Shown: positions 24,746 to 36,040 of the stretch, piece by piece | Numbering within the stretch: position 1 is the stretch's first letter | Layout: each line of letters begins with the position of its first letter | Assembly (NCBI GenBank): GCA_023634235.1 | Contig: JAMKCF010000011.1 | Location: forward strand, 6,801,218 to 6,865,217 | Reading direction: 5' to 3' | DNA from: Pisaster brevispinus | Taxonomy: Eukaryota; Echinodermata; Asteroidea; Forcipulatida; Asteriidae | DNA length: 64,000 nt | Made by a program: the position numbers and the translations under genes | Notes under the pieces: model-generated | What the model saw: only the letters and a program-made list of their open reading frames with translations | Database searches by the model: none | What the model was told of the DNA's origin: nothing

Positions 24746-25899
24746 CTTTATGAAAATGTGCCCAAGTCTAAGGGACATGTAAACCCCAAAAGAGGTAGTA
24801 TCTTGAAGTTTGTTTGTATCCTGCAGGTGAAGTCACTTGAAATAGTTGTTTGAAGTTCATGGTGCAAGCATACAAAGAAATGATACCCTTCAGTTAATGA
24901 TTTTAAAAGAAATGGGGGGGGCCTATTGAGAATCTTAAAATGTTAATAAATTAATGTACTGTGTAAAGAACGTTTGGAAAACAGACTTTGCCCTTCCCAT
25001 TTTGTTTAACCTTGGTCTGAGATTACAAAATTGTAATTTGAGTTCAAATAACCCAGGGTGTATTTATCCCTACATGTCCATACTGGAGGTTAAATTAAAA
25101 CTCATGGGAATCGCAAAGCCATGGTTAACCTGTTTATAATGTGATTGTGATATTCCAAGTACATTCCTGCGGTTCTAAATATGGGAAAATGCCATCGCCA
25201 GAAGGCCTGGAGCCAGCGTGTGTGCATCTCAATGCAGTGTGTAGTTTTTATTGCCACCAGAGCCTGTGTACTCAATTTTATGTCTTACCCTTTTGTATGA
25301 GATTCAGTGTTCATTCCACTGAAAGGGACCGCCTGAACAAAATAAAAGTGAATTTATAATCGGGTATAGGGTAGTCAGATGACATTTTCTTTGCAAATGA
25401 ACGTACACTGACAGTACGCCAACCAGCAACAGTGTGCAGTGTTTGTAGGGATGGTCACTTCAGATCCATGTTGTGACTAAGCGGGCCTAGTAAATAATGC
25501 AAATAGAGATTAAATGTATGTGTTTGGCTTGAGAAATTTCCAATCATCGTTGTAGTGCATACATACATGTACATGTACATACCACTTCATGCACATTGGT
25601 TTATGTCCGTAAGGACAGTTTTTAGTTGGGTCATTCCGCTACAAACTGCATGAACATTAGCAATGTAATGAACTGCTTATGAGAGCTGGCTTAGTTTGAC
25701 CAGCTCTAACTAGTTTCTACCTTGCGATGCAATTTCATTTATGTTTGCAGTCATTAACAAAGTAGGGAATCAATCTTTTCTAAAAAAATAAGAAATTGGA
25801 ACTACCAGCTATATCAAGACTCTTGGTGTCCTATTTACAATTACATGTAAAAGAGACACTTTAAGGTACATGTACATGTAGTGCCATAGATTGGTAAAA

Positions 25900-26295
25900 T
25901 ACTTCATAAGTATAATGACCATAACAACTTAACTTGGTGAGAAGCACTGCAGCTGTTGATGGTATTAACTATTTTGAGAAGGAATCCTTTGGAATGGTTT
26001 GAATAATTTTTCACCCCAAAACATTTGAATCTGAGAGAGGATTCATTGTTTCTCTGGTGTCTGTTCTTGTATGCTGCGGCCATGAGATGCGGTTGATATC
26101 CGGCTGTAACGTGGATGTGGATGGATTCAACGTTCTTGTGAAAATACTGTGACAGTTTTTGCTGTTTTCTCAGCAAGTAGACACTGCAGTCAGCTGAAAC
26201 TTTCACATGTGACTTTTGTTGTATCTTTCTATATAATTTTCTCCTATAAATCAGCAATACGTTGACAAAAAGCAAATGATGACCGACCTTTAAAT
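25900..26295. mobile_element. MITE-like repeat of the TTAAAGG family (approximate ends)
   Basis: The interior (CACCCCAAAACATTTGAATC, then GAGAGAGGATTC, then TGAAAATACTGTGACAG) and the right end GACCGACCTTTAA match the order seen at 6217-6618. The left boundary is uncertain. Confidence 0.5.
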
Positions 26296-28633
26296 TGAAG
26301 CATCAGTAACAACCTGCAGTTTCAGAAGTAAAAATAAAACAGAACTGAAAGCACTACCCAAACAAAAACAAAAACTCAGACTTGGTGTCCTATTGCTTTT
26401 TCTAGGACACAGCTGGCTTCATTTTCTAAGGTGTGAAAAAATCTCTGGCCTTAATAAGTGCTGAATAGTTTGACACTTAAGCATTAAATACATGAAAAGG
26501 AGACAATCTCTGATATAGTGAAACGCGGAACTAGTTACATGGTCAGAGGATTTCCTGTAGATGTGTGTTAAAAAAATAAGGCACATCTGGTCTTTCATCC
26601 ACCACACCTGAAATTCCTGTTGACAGATCATGGAGAGATTAAACTGTCTGAAAGATTAGAAACATGGCAGTGAAATATGAACAAGTTCTCTTGAGCTGCT
26701 GTGCCAAACAGTCAAACCATTTTCCCGGCAATGGTTGATTTACGATTGATCACCAGTGGTTTGATCTAGAAGCTTAATATTACACAGAATGGTACCTGAA
26801 ACAAACTGTTAGTTTTACAGACGACTAACAACGTGAATTATTTTATCTTTCCGATAATGAAATCAAGGACCCCTTTAAAAGCGAAGTTATTTTGTGACCT
26901 GTACCTAGGCCTGAAGATACCTGTTGATGAACTCATGTCAGTTATCGGTGTGGGAGTGAAAAACCCCAAATAGTGAAAACCCACCAATCGGTAAAACCCC
27001 ATCCACATTACAAGGCAGCCAGGACCAGGATCTCAGAGGTAAAAAGGCAGTGAAGAAACCACTGATCTACAGGTAACCCGAATGCCGAAGGGACAGTTTA
27101 GGATACTCTGTTTTATCGTTTTAAAAAATGAGATACGTGATTGTTCTTTTTAGTTTAAAGAAACGTTGACCAAACGTTTCTGCGGCTTGAAGAGTTCCTG
27201 CAGTTGGTGAAAATGATGTCTTGTGTTCCTGGTCTTGTTATGTGGTTTGATAATTCAGCTTTTTATTATTTTAGGAAGGGGTTGTATTCTAGGTGCAGAC
27301 GAGTTAATAGTGGTTGATTACCGGTTACATGTACCGGCTTCCCATCATTCGGTGGTGAAGTCTAGTTCCTGTTTGTTTGCGGACTTTGCGGTCATTGGTC
27401 GAGTGGTGTCTGACGACTGGGCCATATCAAGTTGAAATCGTTTCTGTTTAACCAGTTTTTACTCTACCATTCAAACAGGAACTTCAGAGTGTTTATTCAA
27501 AATCAGTTATTAACAGAGGTCAAATTTGTGTTGATTCATTATTTCACATGCACACAGTGCCCTTACATTCCTTTAAAGATCTGTTACTCTTATTGTGGCT
27601 GGAAAGATTTTTTTTTTTTTAAGTTTTGATGTGTACATGTAAATTTATAACATATTCTCCTTCAGAATTATAATGGTTATTTAGCATGGGAAGGTTTGAG
27701 TGGGTACCGGGACATGTACTGGCACATTAGTAATGCTACAGCGCCTATTCGTGAGCTGCAGTCTAAAGTCCCTATGCATAGCACTTCAGTGTACAGTGCT
27801 CATTTTCATTGCACGCTGGGGCCAGATGTATGCACGAGAGCATCGGCGTAGTGTGCACGCTATGTCTAGCAGACACTGCATCGGTAATGAACTATGTATT
27901 AGTCATTGAAAGATGACTGTGTTTCACCATGACAGTTCTGTGTGGTTTCGCTAGCTAGACACACAACCTTTTGAGTGATTATGATAATTAATTCAATCCC
28001 AGTACTCGGTAGGGCCATAGAGCTGTGGTAATGCTATGTGTGTTAGACACCTGTTATGTAAAGATTGAAAACCCAGTAATTGATTGGGCATTATCATTTT
28101 AACAGGTGCAAGTGCAGTCCGAGAAAAAGAAACTATAGACAAACTTGAATTTGTGTTTTCTTATTCACATGATTTTTACAGTGTGCACACATAGGAAATT
28201 TGTCTGTTCCCCCCCCCCCCACGTGTTTGTCTGGGTGTCTTTGATGGACATCCTGTTTTGGGTGTGGACAGCCTACTTTAAACTGTCATTTACATGTAAA
28301 AGTATTAAACCATATGTCAGTTGGCATCTTGTTTTTAAAAAAGAATGGCCTTGTACATTCCATGGCATTTCATGACAGGCAAGATATGTACATTTTTTAA
28401 ACAAAATAACCAAATAGAATTGTAAAAGTAACAGCTGGACAAGATTTGATATGGGCCATTTTCTTCATGTCATTTGTTGATAAAAAACAATCATACAATC
28501 AATGATCAGTAATTTTTAAATCTAAGTTAAATGTTTTCCTCCATTGAGCTATGTGTACATACAAATCTTTTGTTAACTGGTTACGCCTTTTTTTATTATT
28601 TTTTTATTACAGCAAATTTTGACAAACATTTTT

Positions 28634-28710
28634 CCAGTCCCGCTTAAAACCCTTTCCCCCAGTCCTGCTTGAAACCCTTTTCCCCAGTCCTGCTTAAAAC
28701 CCTTTTCCCC
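28634..28710 (+). repeat. three 25-bp pyrimidine-rich tandem repeats before exon 4a
   Basis: The unit CCAGTCCTGCTTAAAACCCT plus TTTCC repeats at 28634, 28659 and 28684 with few changes. It ends about 90 bp before the exon 4a acceptor, in the zone where branch points and polypyrimidine signals lie. Each copy carries a branch-point-like TGCTTAAAAC. It may affect use of this small exon. Confidence 0.8.
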
Positions 28711-28801
28711 AACTGTACCTTTGTTTTTGCTACGCTGTTGTGAAGAAAGACTGGGTTTTCATCTTCTTTTTCTCTCTTTTATCTCTTTTTTTTTACCCCA
28801 G

Positions 28802-28847
28802 GGCATCCAAGGCTCTGGAAACTAGGAGCATGTCTGATGACGAGAAG
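28802..28847 (+). CDS. tropomyosin exon 4a, residues 125-140 (46-nt exon)
   Basis: One base completes Arg125 and 15 codons follow (ASKALETRSMSDDEK), aligning with vertebrate ENRAMKDEEK. Acceptor ttacccag; donor gtaggc is sub-optimal. In vertebrates residues 126-164 come from a single 118-nt exon 4. Here the same span is 46 + 72 nt, with an intron inserted after codon 140. At 46 nt this exon is very short, and its weak donor and flanking repeats make it a candidate for regulated splicing. Skipping it would break the frame (46 is not a multiple of three), so it is probably constitutive. Confidence 0.95.
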
Positions 28848-30398
28848 GTAGGCATCCTCGGTGATGGTTACATCTTATTTTTAAAAATAAAACAAATGAG
28901 TCTAGCGAGAAGAAAAAAATCAGCACAAATATACAAGTATAGACACCTTGCACCCATAATCATTGGTGGCTATTGTCGGTTCATAGTCTGCCATGGCGGC
29001 AGTCGAATCGCACGTGAAGATGCAGTGCGTGTCTGACCACGAGTGCGGCGCCTAAAAAGTGCGCCGCGCAGGAACACACGGGGGAATCTGACTCCCAAAA
29101 CGGTGCAGCCACGGGTGATGGCCTCCGTTCGTTTTGATCAAGTGGGGGGAAAAAAAGAGCAAAGTGTTGCCTTTACCTATGGAGCTTTGTAGAAATTGCC
29201 CATATTTCAATGTCATGGAAAGTGTTTGAAAATCATTGTGTTGTTGCATAGCGAGTTCAGATTAAAACGAGTTCACCTGAAGTGTGAACCAGACTGGTTT
29301 GGAGTGAAAGACGATCCGTTGTGATAAATTCGTGTATCATTTCACGAGATATTGATTTTTTTTTTGTGCAGAACTGTATGATCTTGTCCACATGTCTGGG
29401 GTAACAGCTGGAGAATTTTTGTCTCCAGTGTACATAAAGGGATACATAAAACCATTTGTAAATCCCCAGGTATTCCTCTAGTCAACCGTGAATATTTCAG
29501 TCCCACTACAATTGTGGAAAGGAGAGGGTTGTATATGTGATAATCAATCATGTCTGGGGAAAGTGTGCACCCCAAAATACAAACAAAGCGCTTTGTGCAT
29601 GATGATGGATATGGATTCTAAAGATTTGTATTCACTTCTATGTGCATTGGGGTTTTGGCATACTTTTTCCAGTTTGTGCTCACCCGAGCTTGAAGAAATT
29701 CCAGAGAAAAGATCTTGACCCACATTTTAGTTTTGTATGCTGGTATTCTCTTCTTGTGTCGTGATTGCCATTTGTGTGTGAATGTCTATATTCTATAAAT
29801 GTTTTGAAATCCTTGTTCTTGAACAAGTACCATTGCGTGTTGTTATGAATGTCTTTTCAAAGTGTTGTTGTAAATGTTAAATTTTGTTAAAATTCTTGCA
29901 AAATTTTGTTCTACAGTTTGTATGCCACCCTGAATTTGCTTTGAGTTTTTCTTTGATAAATGTACCCTCTGCCTCGAAAGTTGAAACTAAATAAAGTTTG
30001 TTTTCTCTCTTTTCCTCTTGCTGAATATTCTCTGTTTGTTTCTGTTCATCATATTCTGACTGCCCCCCCCTTTTTCCTTCTCTCTGCTTTTGTTTCATTT
30101 CTTTTTCTGAAATACACTCCTGTTTTGGGGGTGTTTTTTTGTTCGGTTCTTCTCTCTGTCTCTTGTCATGAATCCTATTCCTGGCACCCCCCCTTTCTTG
30201 TGTCATCTTGAATTTTGTGCAACCTGTAAACTTTCAACTACTCCTTCTCTTGGCTAAACTCTTTCCTGCCTTGTTGTGTATTTCTTTCCTACTTGTAATG
30301 GATGTTTGCTTCCCGGACTGTCTCTCCGCAACTCCCTTTCCTGATGTGGGACCCCCGCCCATCTGTACCGGACACGCCCTGCCCCGCCCATTCTTCAG
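28848..30398 (+). other. intron 4a
   Basis: This 1,551-bp intron has no third copy of the 4b exon that I can see. Its last 400 bp form the pyrimidine tract listed separately. An imperfect GC-rich inverted pair (TGCGGCGC / GCGCCGC) lies near 29043-29068. Confidence 0.75.
29990..30398 (+). promoter_or_regulatory. long pyrimidine-rich tract upstream of exon 4b-1
   Basis: About 400 bp are dominated by T and C with repeated TTTCTCTCTTTTCCTCTTGC-like and TTCTCTCTG runs, ending in a strong attcttcag acceptor. Such tracts are known binding platforms for polypyrimidine-tract-binding protein, which controls mutually exclusive exons in vertebrate tropomyosin genes. Regulation here is inferred. Confidence 0.5.
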
Positions 30399-30470
30399 AT
30401 CAATGAACTTGAGTCCCAAGTGCGGCAATACAAAGAGGCTTCTGAGGAGTCGGATCGTAAATATGATGAG
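30399..30470 (+). CDS. tropomyosin exon 4b-1, residues 141-164
   Basis: A 72-nt, 24-codon exon: INELESQVRQYKEASEESDR then KYDE. It aligns with the second half of vertebrate exon 4 (…ADRKYEE). Core positions are I141, L144, V148, Y151, S155, S158, Y162. Small residues at 155 and 158 fit the flexible small-core cluster known from this part of tropomyosin. Acceptor is strong; the gtacac donor is weak. This looks like the default, canonical choice. It competes with 4b-2, 141 bp downstream, of equal length and phase. Confidence 0.95.
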
Positions 30471-30611
30471 GTACACAAACCCCGATTTTGAAATGTATGT
30501 TTTTTTACTAACCATTCTCGTTTTGTCCCCTACCACGGGGCATTTTGTTTTTTCGTTCTTCTCCACTGCCTACTCGCTATTTGCGGACTTTGATTTAAAA
30601 TACAAAAAAAG

Positions 30612-30683
30612 ATCAACCAACTTGAGAAGGATCTGATAAAGTGGAAGAATGCAGCGGATCAGTTTGAATTTCAGTACAAAGAG
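30612..30683 (+). CDS. tropomyosin exon 4b-2, alternative residues 141-164
   Basis: A 72-nt duplicate of 4b-1: INQLEKDLIKWKNAADQFEF then QYKE, donor gtaaag. The start is clearly homologous to 4b-1 (ATCAACCAACTTGAG against ATCAATGAACTTGAG). Core position 151 becomes Trp, 155 Ala and 158 Phe, with Tyr162 kept. Trp is almost never found in tropomyosins. The acceptor is poor: a run of A directly precedes the AG and there is almost no pyrimidine tract, so use probably needs an activator. Including both exons would keep frame but add 24 residues (not a multiple of seven) and shift the heptad register, so mutual exclusion is expected. Confidence 0.9.
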
Positions 30684-32104
30684 GTAAAGAAATTATGCAT
30701 TTCTTTTTTTATCAGTGGAAAGCTTTCGTGCATGTGCTCATATTTGGTAAGATTATCGGCTTATGTTTTTTTGCGATGGAATTCTGTTATTTCGTCTTGT
30801 CAGTACGAAGGTGTTGTATCTCCTAAAGTGGTATTTTCGTTACGTGCGAGTGTGAAATTGTCAAAATGTTGCTTCTCTCTTGAAATAGCCCGGATGTACG
30901 CGCATAACAAAATATATGCACCGAGATACGGAGCTTTTGCACAGAGCAGTTTTTGTGGGAGAGACGACGAGTTTGCAAAATGGAGATTCAACGTTTTTGC
31001 ACTGACATGTCGAGCCATACTTATGCTATCTTTTGATGCTTCAGAGTGATTTGGTGCACAGAAAGATACATAAAAAGCATCCTTTTAGGAAAAAAAATCT
31101 GTTGTAAACTTGTCTGTACATGTGATATGGAATGGAGTTAGTGTTTGTCCAGTGACTGATTTTTTTTTAGGGAAGGGTGGTTAATTTGTGTGCCCTGTCG
31201 TGTTTGGGATTTTTTTTTGCAATTTTTGGTATTCGTTTCAGGGTGTCTCCTGGCACAATTTGTGTGGCTATCTTTATTTTGTTTTTGTTATTATCTTGCA
31301 AATTGATGTTTTGACTACAGCTGAGGCTAGGTCATTGTATTTGCCTAAATGCTTTAAGATTGCACATAAAACCATAAGCCAAAGCCATTCAAGTTGGACT
31401 CGGCCTTACTCAGTGACCTTATAATTTTATAAATGGGGAGAGGCTTGTTCATTTTGCATTGGGAGTGGCTGTCATCATTGTCCTTTGGGTGAAACTTGAA
31501 ACGGAAATGTGACAGTGATTCGATGAGGGCTTCCAATATCAATCGTCTCCTAAGTAAGATCATATACCATCAGAATTGAGATCATGAGATTCTTCTGAAA
31601 TGCCAAACGCACACAAATGAAAGGTAAATAATAGTCCGTTCTGTATCCATAAAATTTGCCACAAAATGTTGACCCAAATCTTGAAAACACAAGATATGCC
31701 AGTTGCTTGCCAAGGGGGACACACTTGCCTATTGTGTGTGTGGTGAAGAGTTGTGTCATATAAGAAAGTATCTCTTTTAGGGACCATCCAAACTTTTCGA
31801 CATTCGAGAGTACGACTTCTAAGGACACCCCCCCCCCTTAAAGTTGTACTTAAACAACATTTTTGCTTTCAAAGATGATGCAAATGATTTCAAATACAAC
31901 ATTATACACACCTTTTAAAGCCTTAGGCAGTTTCCGACCCCAGACCACCTTCAAAATCTTTGTATGACCGAGAAAATTGTGGATGGCCCCTTTTAAAAAT
32001 GTTGATTAAAAAAAACAAGCGCCACTTGGCAGTTTGCTCGTTTAGATTTGAGTCTGAATTGGATCTCCTCTAACACATTTACTGATGCCCATTGTCTTCC
32101 AAAG
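30684..32104 (+). other. intron before exon 5
   Basis: 1,421 bp, no exon recognised. It ends in a short acceptor, cttccaaag, before exon 5. Confidence 0.75.
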
Positions 32105-32175
32105 GTTCAAAGAAAATTCACTGTTACAGAGCAAGAGTTGGAGCGTTCAGACGAGCGTTGCAAGGATTTAGAAAG
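32105..32175 (+). CDS. tropomyosin exon 5, residues 165-188
   Basis: A 71-nt exon: VQRKFTVTEQELERSDERCK then DLE plus two bases of Ser188. Length and phase are identical to vertebrate exon 5 (VARKLVIIEGDLER…). Acceptor ccaaag, donor gttagt. Cys183 is not the position of the conserved vertebrate Cys190. It is separated by only 132 bp from the next exon. Confidence 0.96.
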
Positions 32176-32307
32176 GTTAGTCCACGTTCCTTTTCTGGTT
32201 TTTCGTCAGAAGGGGGGGGGGGCAAGACAATCCATTTTGGGGAAAAAAGAGATTTGTTTAGGATGATTGTTTGAAATTGATGTGTTTTTTCGGTCTCCCC
32301 TCTGCAG

Positions 32308-32446
32308 CAAGCTCAATGAGCTTACAGAACAGGTTAGCTCTTTGCAGGCAGCTTGCAAGTCTGCCGAGGCCAGATACGAGAAGGCTTCTGAGGCAGAGGA
32401 GGCACTGGCTGTCAGAGTACAGGAGCTGAAACTAGAGAAGGAAGAC
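32308..32446 (+). CDS. tropomyosin fused exon 6/7, residues 188-234
   Basis: A 139-nt exon completing Ser188 and encoding 46 more residues, from KLNELTEQVSSLQAAC to LKLEKED. The length equals vertebrate exons 6 (76) plus 7 (63), so those two exons are joined here. In vertebrates exon 6 exists as two mutually exclusive forms; that choice is absent, and the regulated internal region has moved to 4b. Strong tctgcag acceptor and gtaagt donor. Cys204 lies in the core-proximal region. Confidence 0.97.
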
Positions 32447-33031
32447 GTAAGTATGGACTGTTGGATCCTTCCTAAACGGTGGCTGGGTTTTCTGCTGCGA
32501 AGAGGATCAGGCTGGCAACAATAAAAGAGTCAAGATTGTTAAGACATGTTAGAGCGAATCATTTGTCTTGAATTTTCAACATGTTTGAAGCAGTTGCAAC
32601 CCTCAAACTTGACAGATTCACAGCTGTTGAACACATTTTGCGTGTGTGGATTATGTACTTTGAATGGATTCAATGGTAAACAGTGCCGTGGTTTACACAA
32701 AATGAAGGCCGGGGAGTTTTTCTAACGGTGATAGATCACTTTAACTGATCATTGCATTGAGGATTAAAAAAACACCACACGATTCAATTTTGAATGATGT
32801 GCGATAGATAGTTATAAAGGTTCTCTTAGCTGATTATAGGCCCTTTTCCAAACCACGGCTACGACTCCGTCGGCCATTTTGGAATTATACACTTTTGGTA
32901 CGGGGGCTTCATACAGGTGAGCGGACCCTTAGCAGTGGTTTAGACAAATTAACTCCAATCTTCATTTTGAATGTTATCATCAGCGTGAACACTTTTTCCC
33001 CCTCTTTTTTGTTTTTCCTTCGTGATTGTAG
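32447..33031 (+). other. intron between exons 6/7 and 8
   Basis: 585 bp with a repeat-like stretch near 32836-32890 (similar wording to 8451-8584). No alternative exon is seen. Confidence 0.75.
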
Positions 33032-33101
33032 CTGTCGAACCGTGACGAGTTTACCAACCGGTCTCTCAAGACCCTCCAGTCACAACTGGAGAGTGCAGAA
33101 G
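33032..33101 (+). CDS. tropomyosin exon 8, residues 235-257
   Basis: A 70-nt exon (LSNRDEFTNRSLKTLQSQLE then SAE) leaving one base, G, for residue 258. It has the same length and phase as vertebrate exon 8 (…AEFAERSVTKLEKSIDDLE). The gtgagt donor at 33102 must choose among three terminal acceptors 8.6, 14.4 and 15.8 kb away. All three restore a Asp258 codon (G + AC or AT). Confidence 0.97.
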
Positions 33102-33125
33102 GTGAGTGTACTCCGCTAATCACAA

Positions 33126-33154
33126 TGCATGATGGGTCCATTACCCATCATGCA
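33126..33154 (+). other. perfect 12-bp hairpin just after the exon 8 donor
   Basis: TGCATGATGGGT (33126-33137) and ACCCATCATGCA (33143-33154) are exact inverse complements around a 5-nt loop. It starts 24 nt after the exon 8 splice donor. An RNA stem this close to a donor that feeds three alternative terminal exons could influence splice choice. No function is shown. Confidence 0.7.
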
Positions 33155-36040
33155 CAGGTAAACAGTTGTAGGCTTTCTTGTTTGTATACGTGTACAGGGG
33201 GCTGAGGTAAGAACTGTATTTTTGTTGTTATCTTGTAGTGTAGTATGTTACCATTCCACAGGATGTTCAATGTGGTGGTTACATAGAAACACTTTATGTC
33301 GACGTTGGTCGATGCTAAGTTTTTATAAATGTCATATATGTAGATATTAGAACAAATCAGGAGCAGTAGATTAGAGGTCTGGTGTAGAGATATTTGTTTA
33401 AAACCTAGATTTATAAGCATTAAGAGTGCACAATGGGGAAAAATTATAGTAAAAAAAAAAAAAACCACCAACCATGTTTCATGATGTCCTCTTGTTGGAA
33501 CGCAATATGAAAGCTGTGCAGCTCTTGTGGCCAACCCTTCAGGATCAGAATTAAAAAACGATTTGTTGAATGGTGTTGCTGATTCAAACACAATCATATG
33601 TGAATACTAATACAACTCATTGGGCTTTTTTCAAGGACTTCAGGACTCCGATCCTCCGATCCTCCGATCCTGAGTGTTTGAATGCAACAGTGTTGCCATT
33701 GACTAGTCCACAGCACCATTAAAACATGCTGTTGGGTCACATTTTGTAAAGATGTTAACTCATAAAACGACTTCAACTCTCTGGCCACAGGAAATGCAAA
33801 ACTTGAATATTGTGTCCTTCAGATTTTTTTTTATTTTTGGTACTTTTTGTTTTCCTTCTCTCTTTTTACAAGTTTATATTTCCACTGTCGCTTGCTGGTG
33901 ACTTCAGTTCACTCTATGATGTTACCGTTGTATCTGTATTACCCATTATTTATTTACAGATGCCCCCTTTCTTCCTGATTACAATGATTTCAAATCAATC
34001 TTTTTTTCCTTAACACCTCGGTTTCAGCGTCCAGCGACAAACCCCTCCGTCGTGCTATTTTAATCAATGTTCTCTTCCTCTCAGCTCGTACTCAAACCCT
34101 GAAGTAGAATTTGCATTTTTTTTTATTTTTGAAGAATTTCTGTTGAGCACATTGTGAGTGAGTGATGCTGTAACATTCCATGGCTTGGTGTTTGACTTGC
34201 TTGCCACTAAAATATTAATTCATTCATTCATTAATGGGCTTTTTAATTTAAAAGAAACGCAAATTTTTCATACGCATTCACCTTGTTGTAAAACACTGTC
34301 CTTGTGTTTGTGTTTTTCATGTAGTTGTGAACTAGTGCTCAGTTATACTCTACTACCACCCACCAACATTCTTAAAGCTGATCAGTTTGGTTTTTTTGTC
34401 ATCCCAGAACAAAATGTAAATCACGTACTCACGGTAAACCTGGCACGACTGACAAACACATTTCAAGGTTGCTCAAACATCGTGACGGATCAAGTAGATC
34501 TTGTCCAAAATTGGGAACCACATTGTTGGTGATGGACTTTTGGTTTATGGACTGGGGGTTGATAAGCTCGGCTTCCTTGTAAAATATGCCAGATCAGGGG
34601 AAGGGTTTGTGAGATGATGTAATATGTTGGTTGTGACGGACCTTAGGTTAAGCATAAATAAATTCAAATTCCTTTAGGGTAATTTTACATCCCCAATCCT
34701 AAGTATTACTAATGCAATCAGGTGAACAGTGGTTAAAAACCTCTACACCTAATTTGTACTTCAAATGTTGCCCACTCAAATTGATGAGATTTTTTTTTTC
34801 CCCATGCCAACACGGCCCCTTTAAGTTCACTCTTGTAAAAAAATATCACGGGCAGACATTCCTTGCATGGATATGATAATCATGTGGCCAGAATGCCAGA
34901 TATTTTACAGTGGTATGCTGGCAATGGCCTCCAGTAGTAGGCACTGTGTTACAGCTCGGAGTGTATGCCCACCAGGCTAGCTAGAGTCTGTACCTTATTA
35001 TGGGATAGGGTGGTGATGTCACAAACATGCATTACCTTATATGGTGTGGGGATTCATATAAAGAGTAAATCAAAGTTTTTAAAATGTAGGATAAAATTAC
35101 TTCCATTATGGCTGCATCACTGAAATCAAAATATGTGTTCATATCTGTAAATTATAATGAATAGAAATTCAATTCCCATTGACTAATTAGCTGTCAATAT
35201 TTCAACAAAGTTAGATAAAAGTCACAACCAGCACAAACTGTACTCAGCTGAAGCGGTTTACCATTTCTTTCCGATCAATTAAGAAAAGTCTTTCATGTGT
35301 TACATTTTTGTTTCGGGGTAAGTTTGTGAATTTAAAAAGTATCACACAAAGAACTTGTTTAAATGCAACTGCGCTTTTTGTTGTTTCGTCTAAGGTGTCG
35401 CTCTTACTGTTTTGTCAGCTTTCTTTTTCTTTTCTTTTTTTTTCTCTCGTGATGTTGTTGTCGACAACTTCATTTTTCTGACTTTTTTGTGTCTTTTCCA
35501 TGACCTTTGTAAACTATCTTATTCCAAGAACTCATTGAGATTCTTCCAAGAAAAAAAACCTTTTCTTTTTAACACTTTCCTTACTCATTGCTTTACGCTT
35601 GATAATACTGCCCTCACTCCCCTCCCCCCCCCCCACCCACTCTGATTTATTAAACTTCATCGGATATTGTACATAAAAAGCACATTTCACTATTTCAGTC
35701 ATCAGCTTAAAGACAGTTCATAAATATTGTCAACAAAATAACCCTTTAAATGCATTGTAATGTACGTGATCAAAAGATAAATCATGAAAATATGTGACTG
35801 GCTTTTTCTTTAGTTTGACCCAATTTAAAAGAAATAAAACTGTGGTATTGCTCATGAAAACTAACACCTTCCCACCAATGTTTCAGACCTGAAAATGTTC
35901 TGTGTGGTTACATGAAATCCTCAAATTGGTCCCCGGGCTCAATTTATTTATCTTTTCATGGCTGTTACACATTATGGTTTGCAATTTTCACAGAGTGGGT
36001 CTCATGTATCATGTTTATTTTTTGAAGGCACAAGAATTCT

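Larger units (their letters stand above)
18131..28801 (+). other. 10.7-kb intron 3
   Basis: I found no coding exon in this largest intron. It contains dispersed repeats (18240-18375, 24600-24745, 25900-26295), small tandem repeats (19644-19708, 23523-23558, 28634-28710), C or G homopolymers (about 22400, 23343-23360, 28210) and several TACATG runs. Confidence 0.75.

Noticed and set aside
24572..24853. 93-codon frame with a look-alike on the minus strand near 61.6 kb
   Set aside because: Both are pieces of the same dispersed repeat in opposite orientations; similarity at DNA level explains the shared peptide fragments.
28634..28710. CRISPR-like repeat array
   Set aside because: Only three contiguous 25-bp units without spacers, in a eukaryotic intron.
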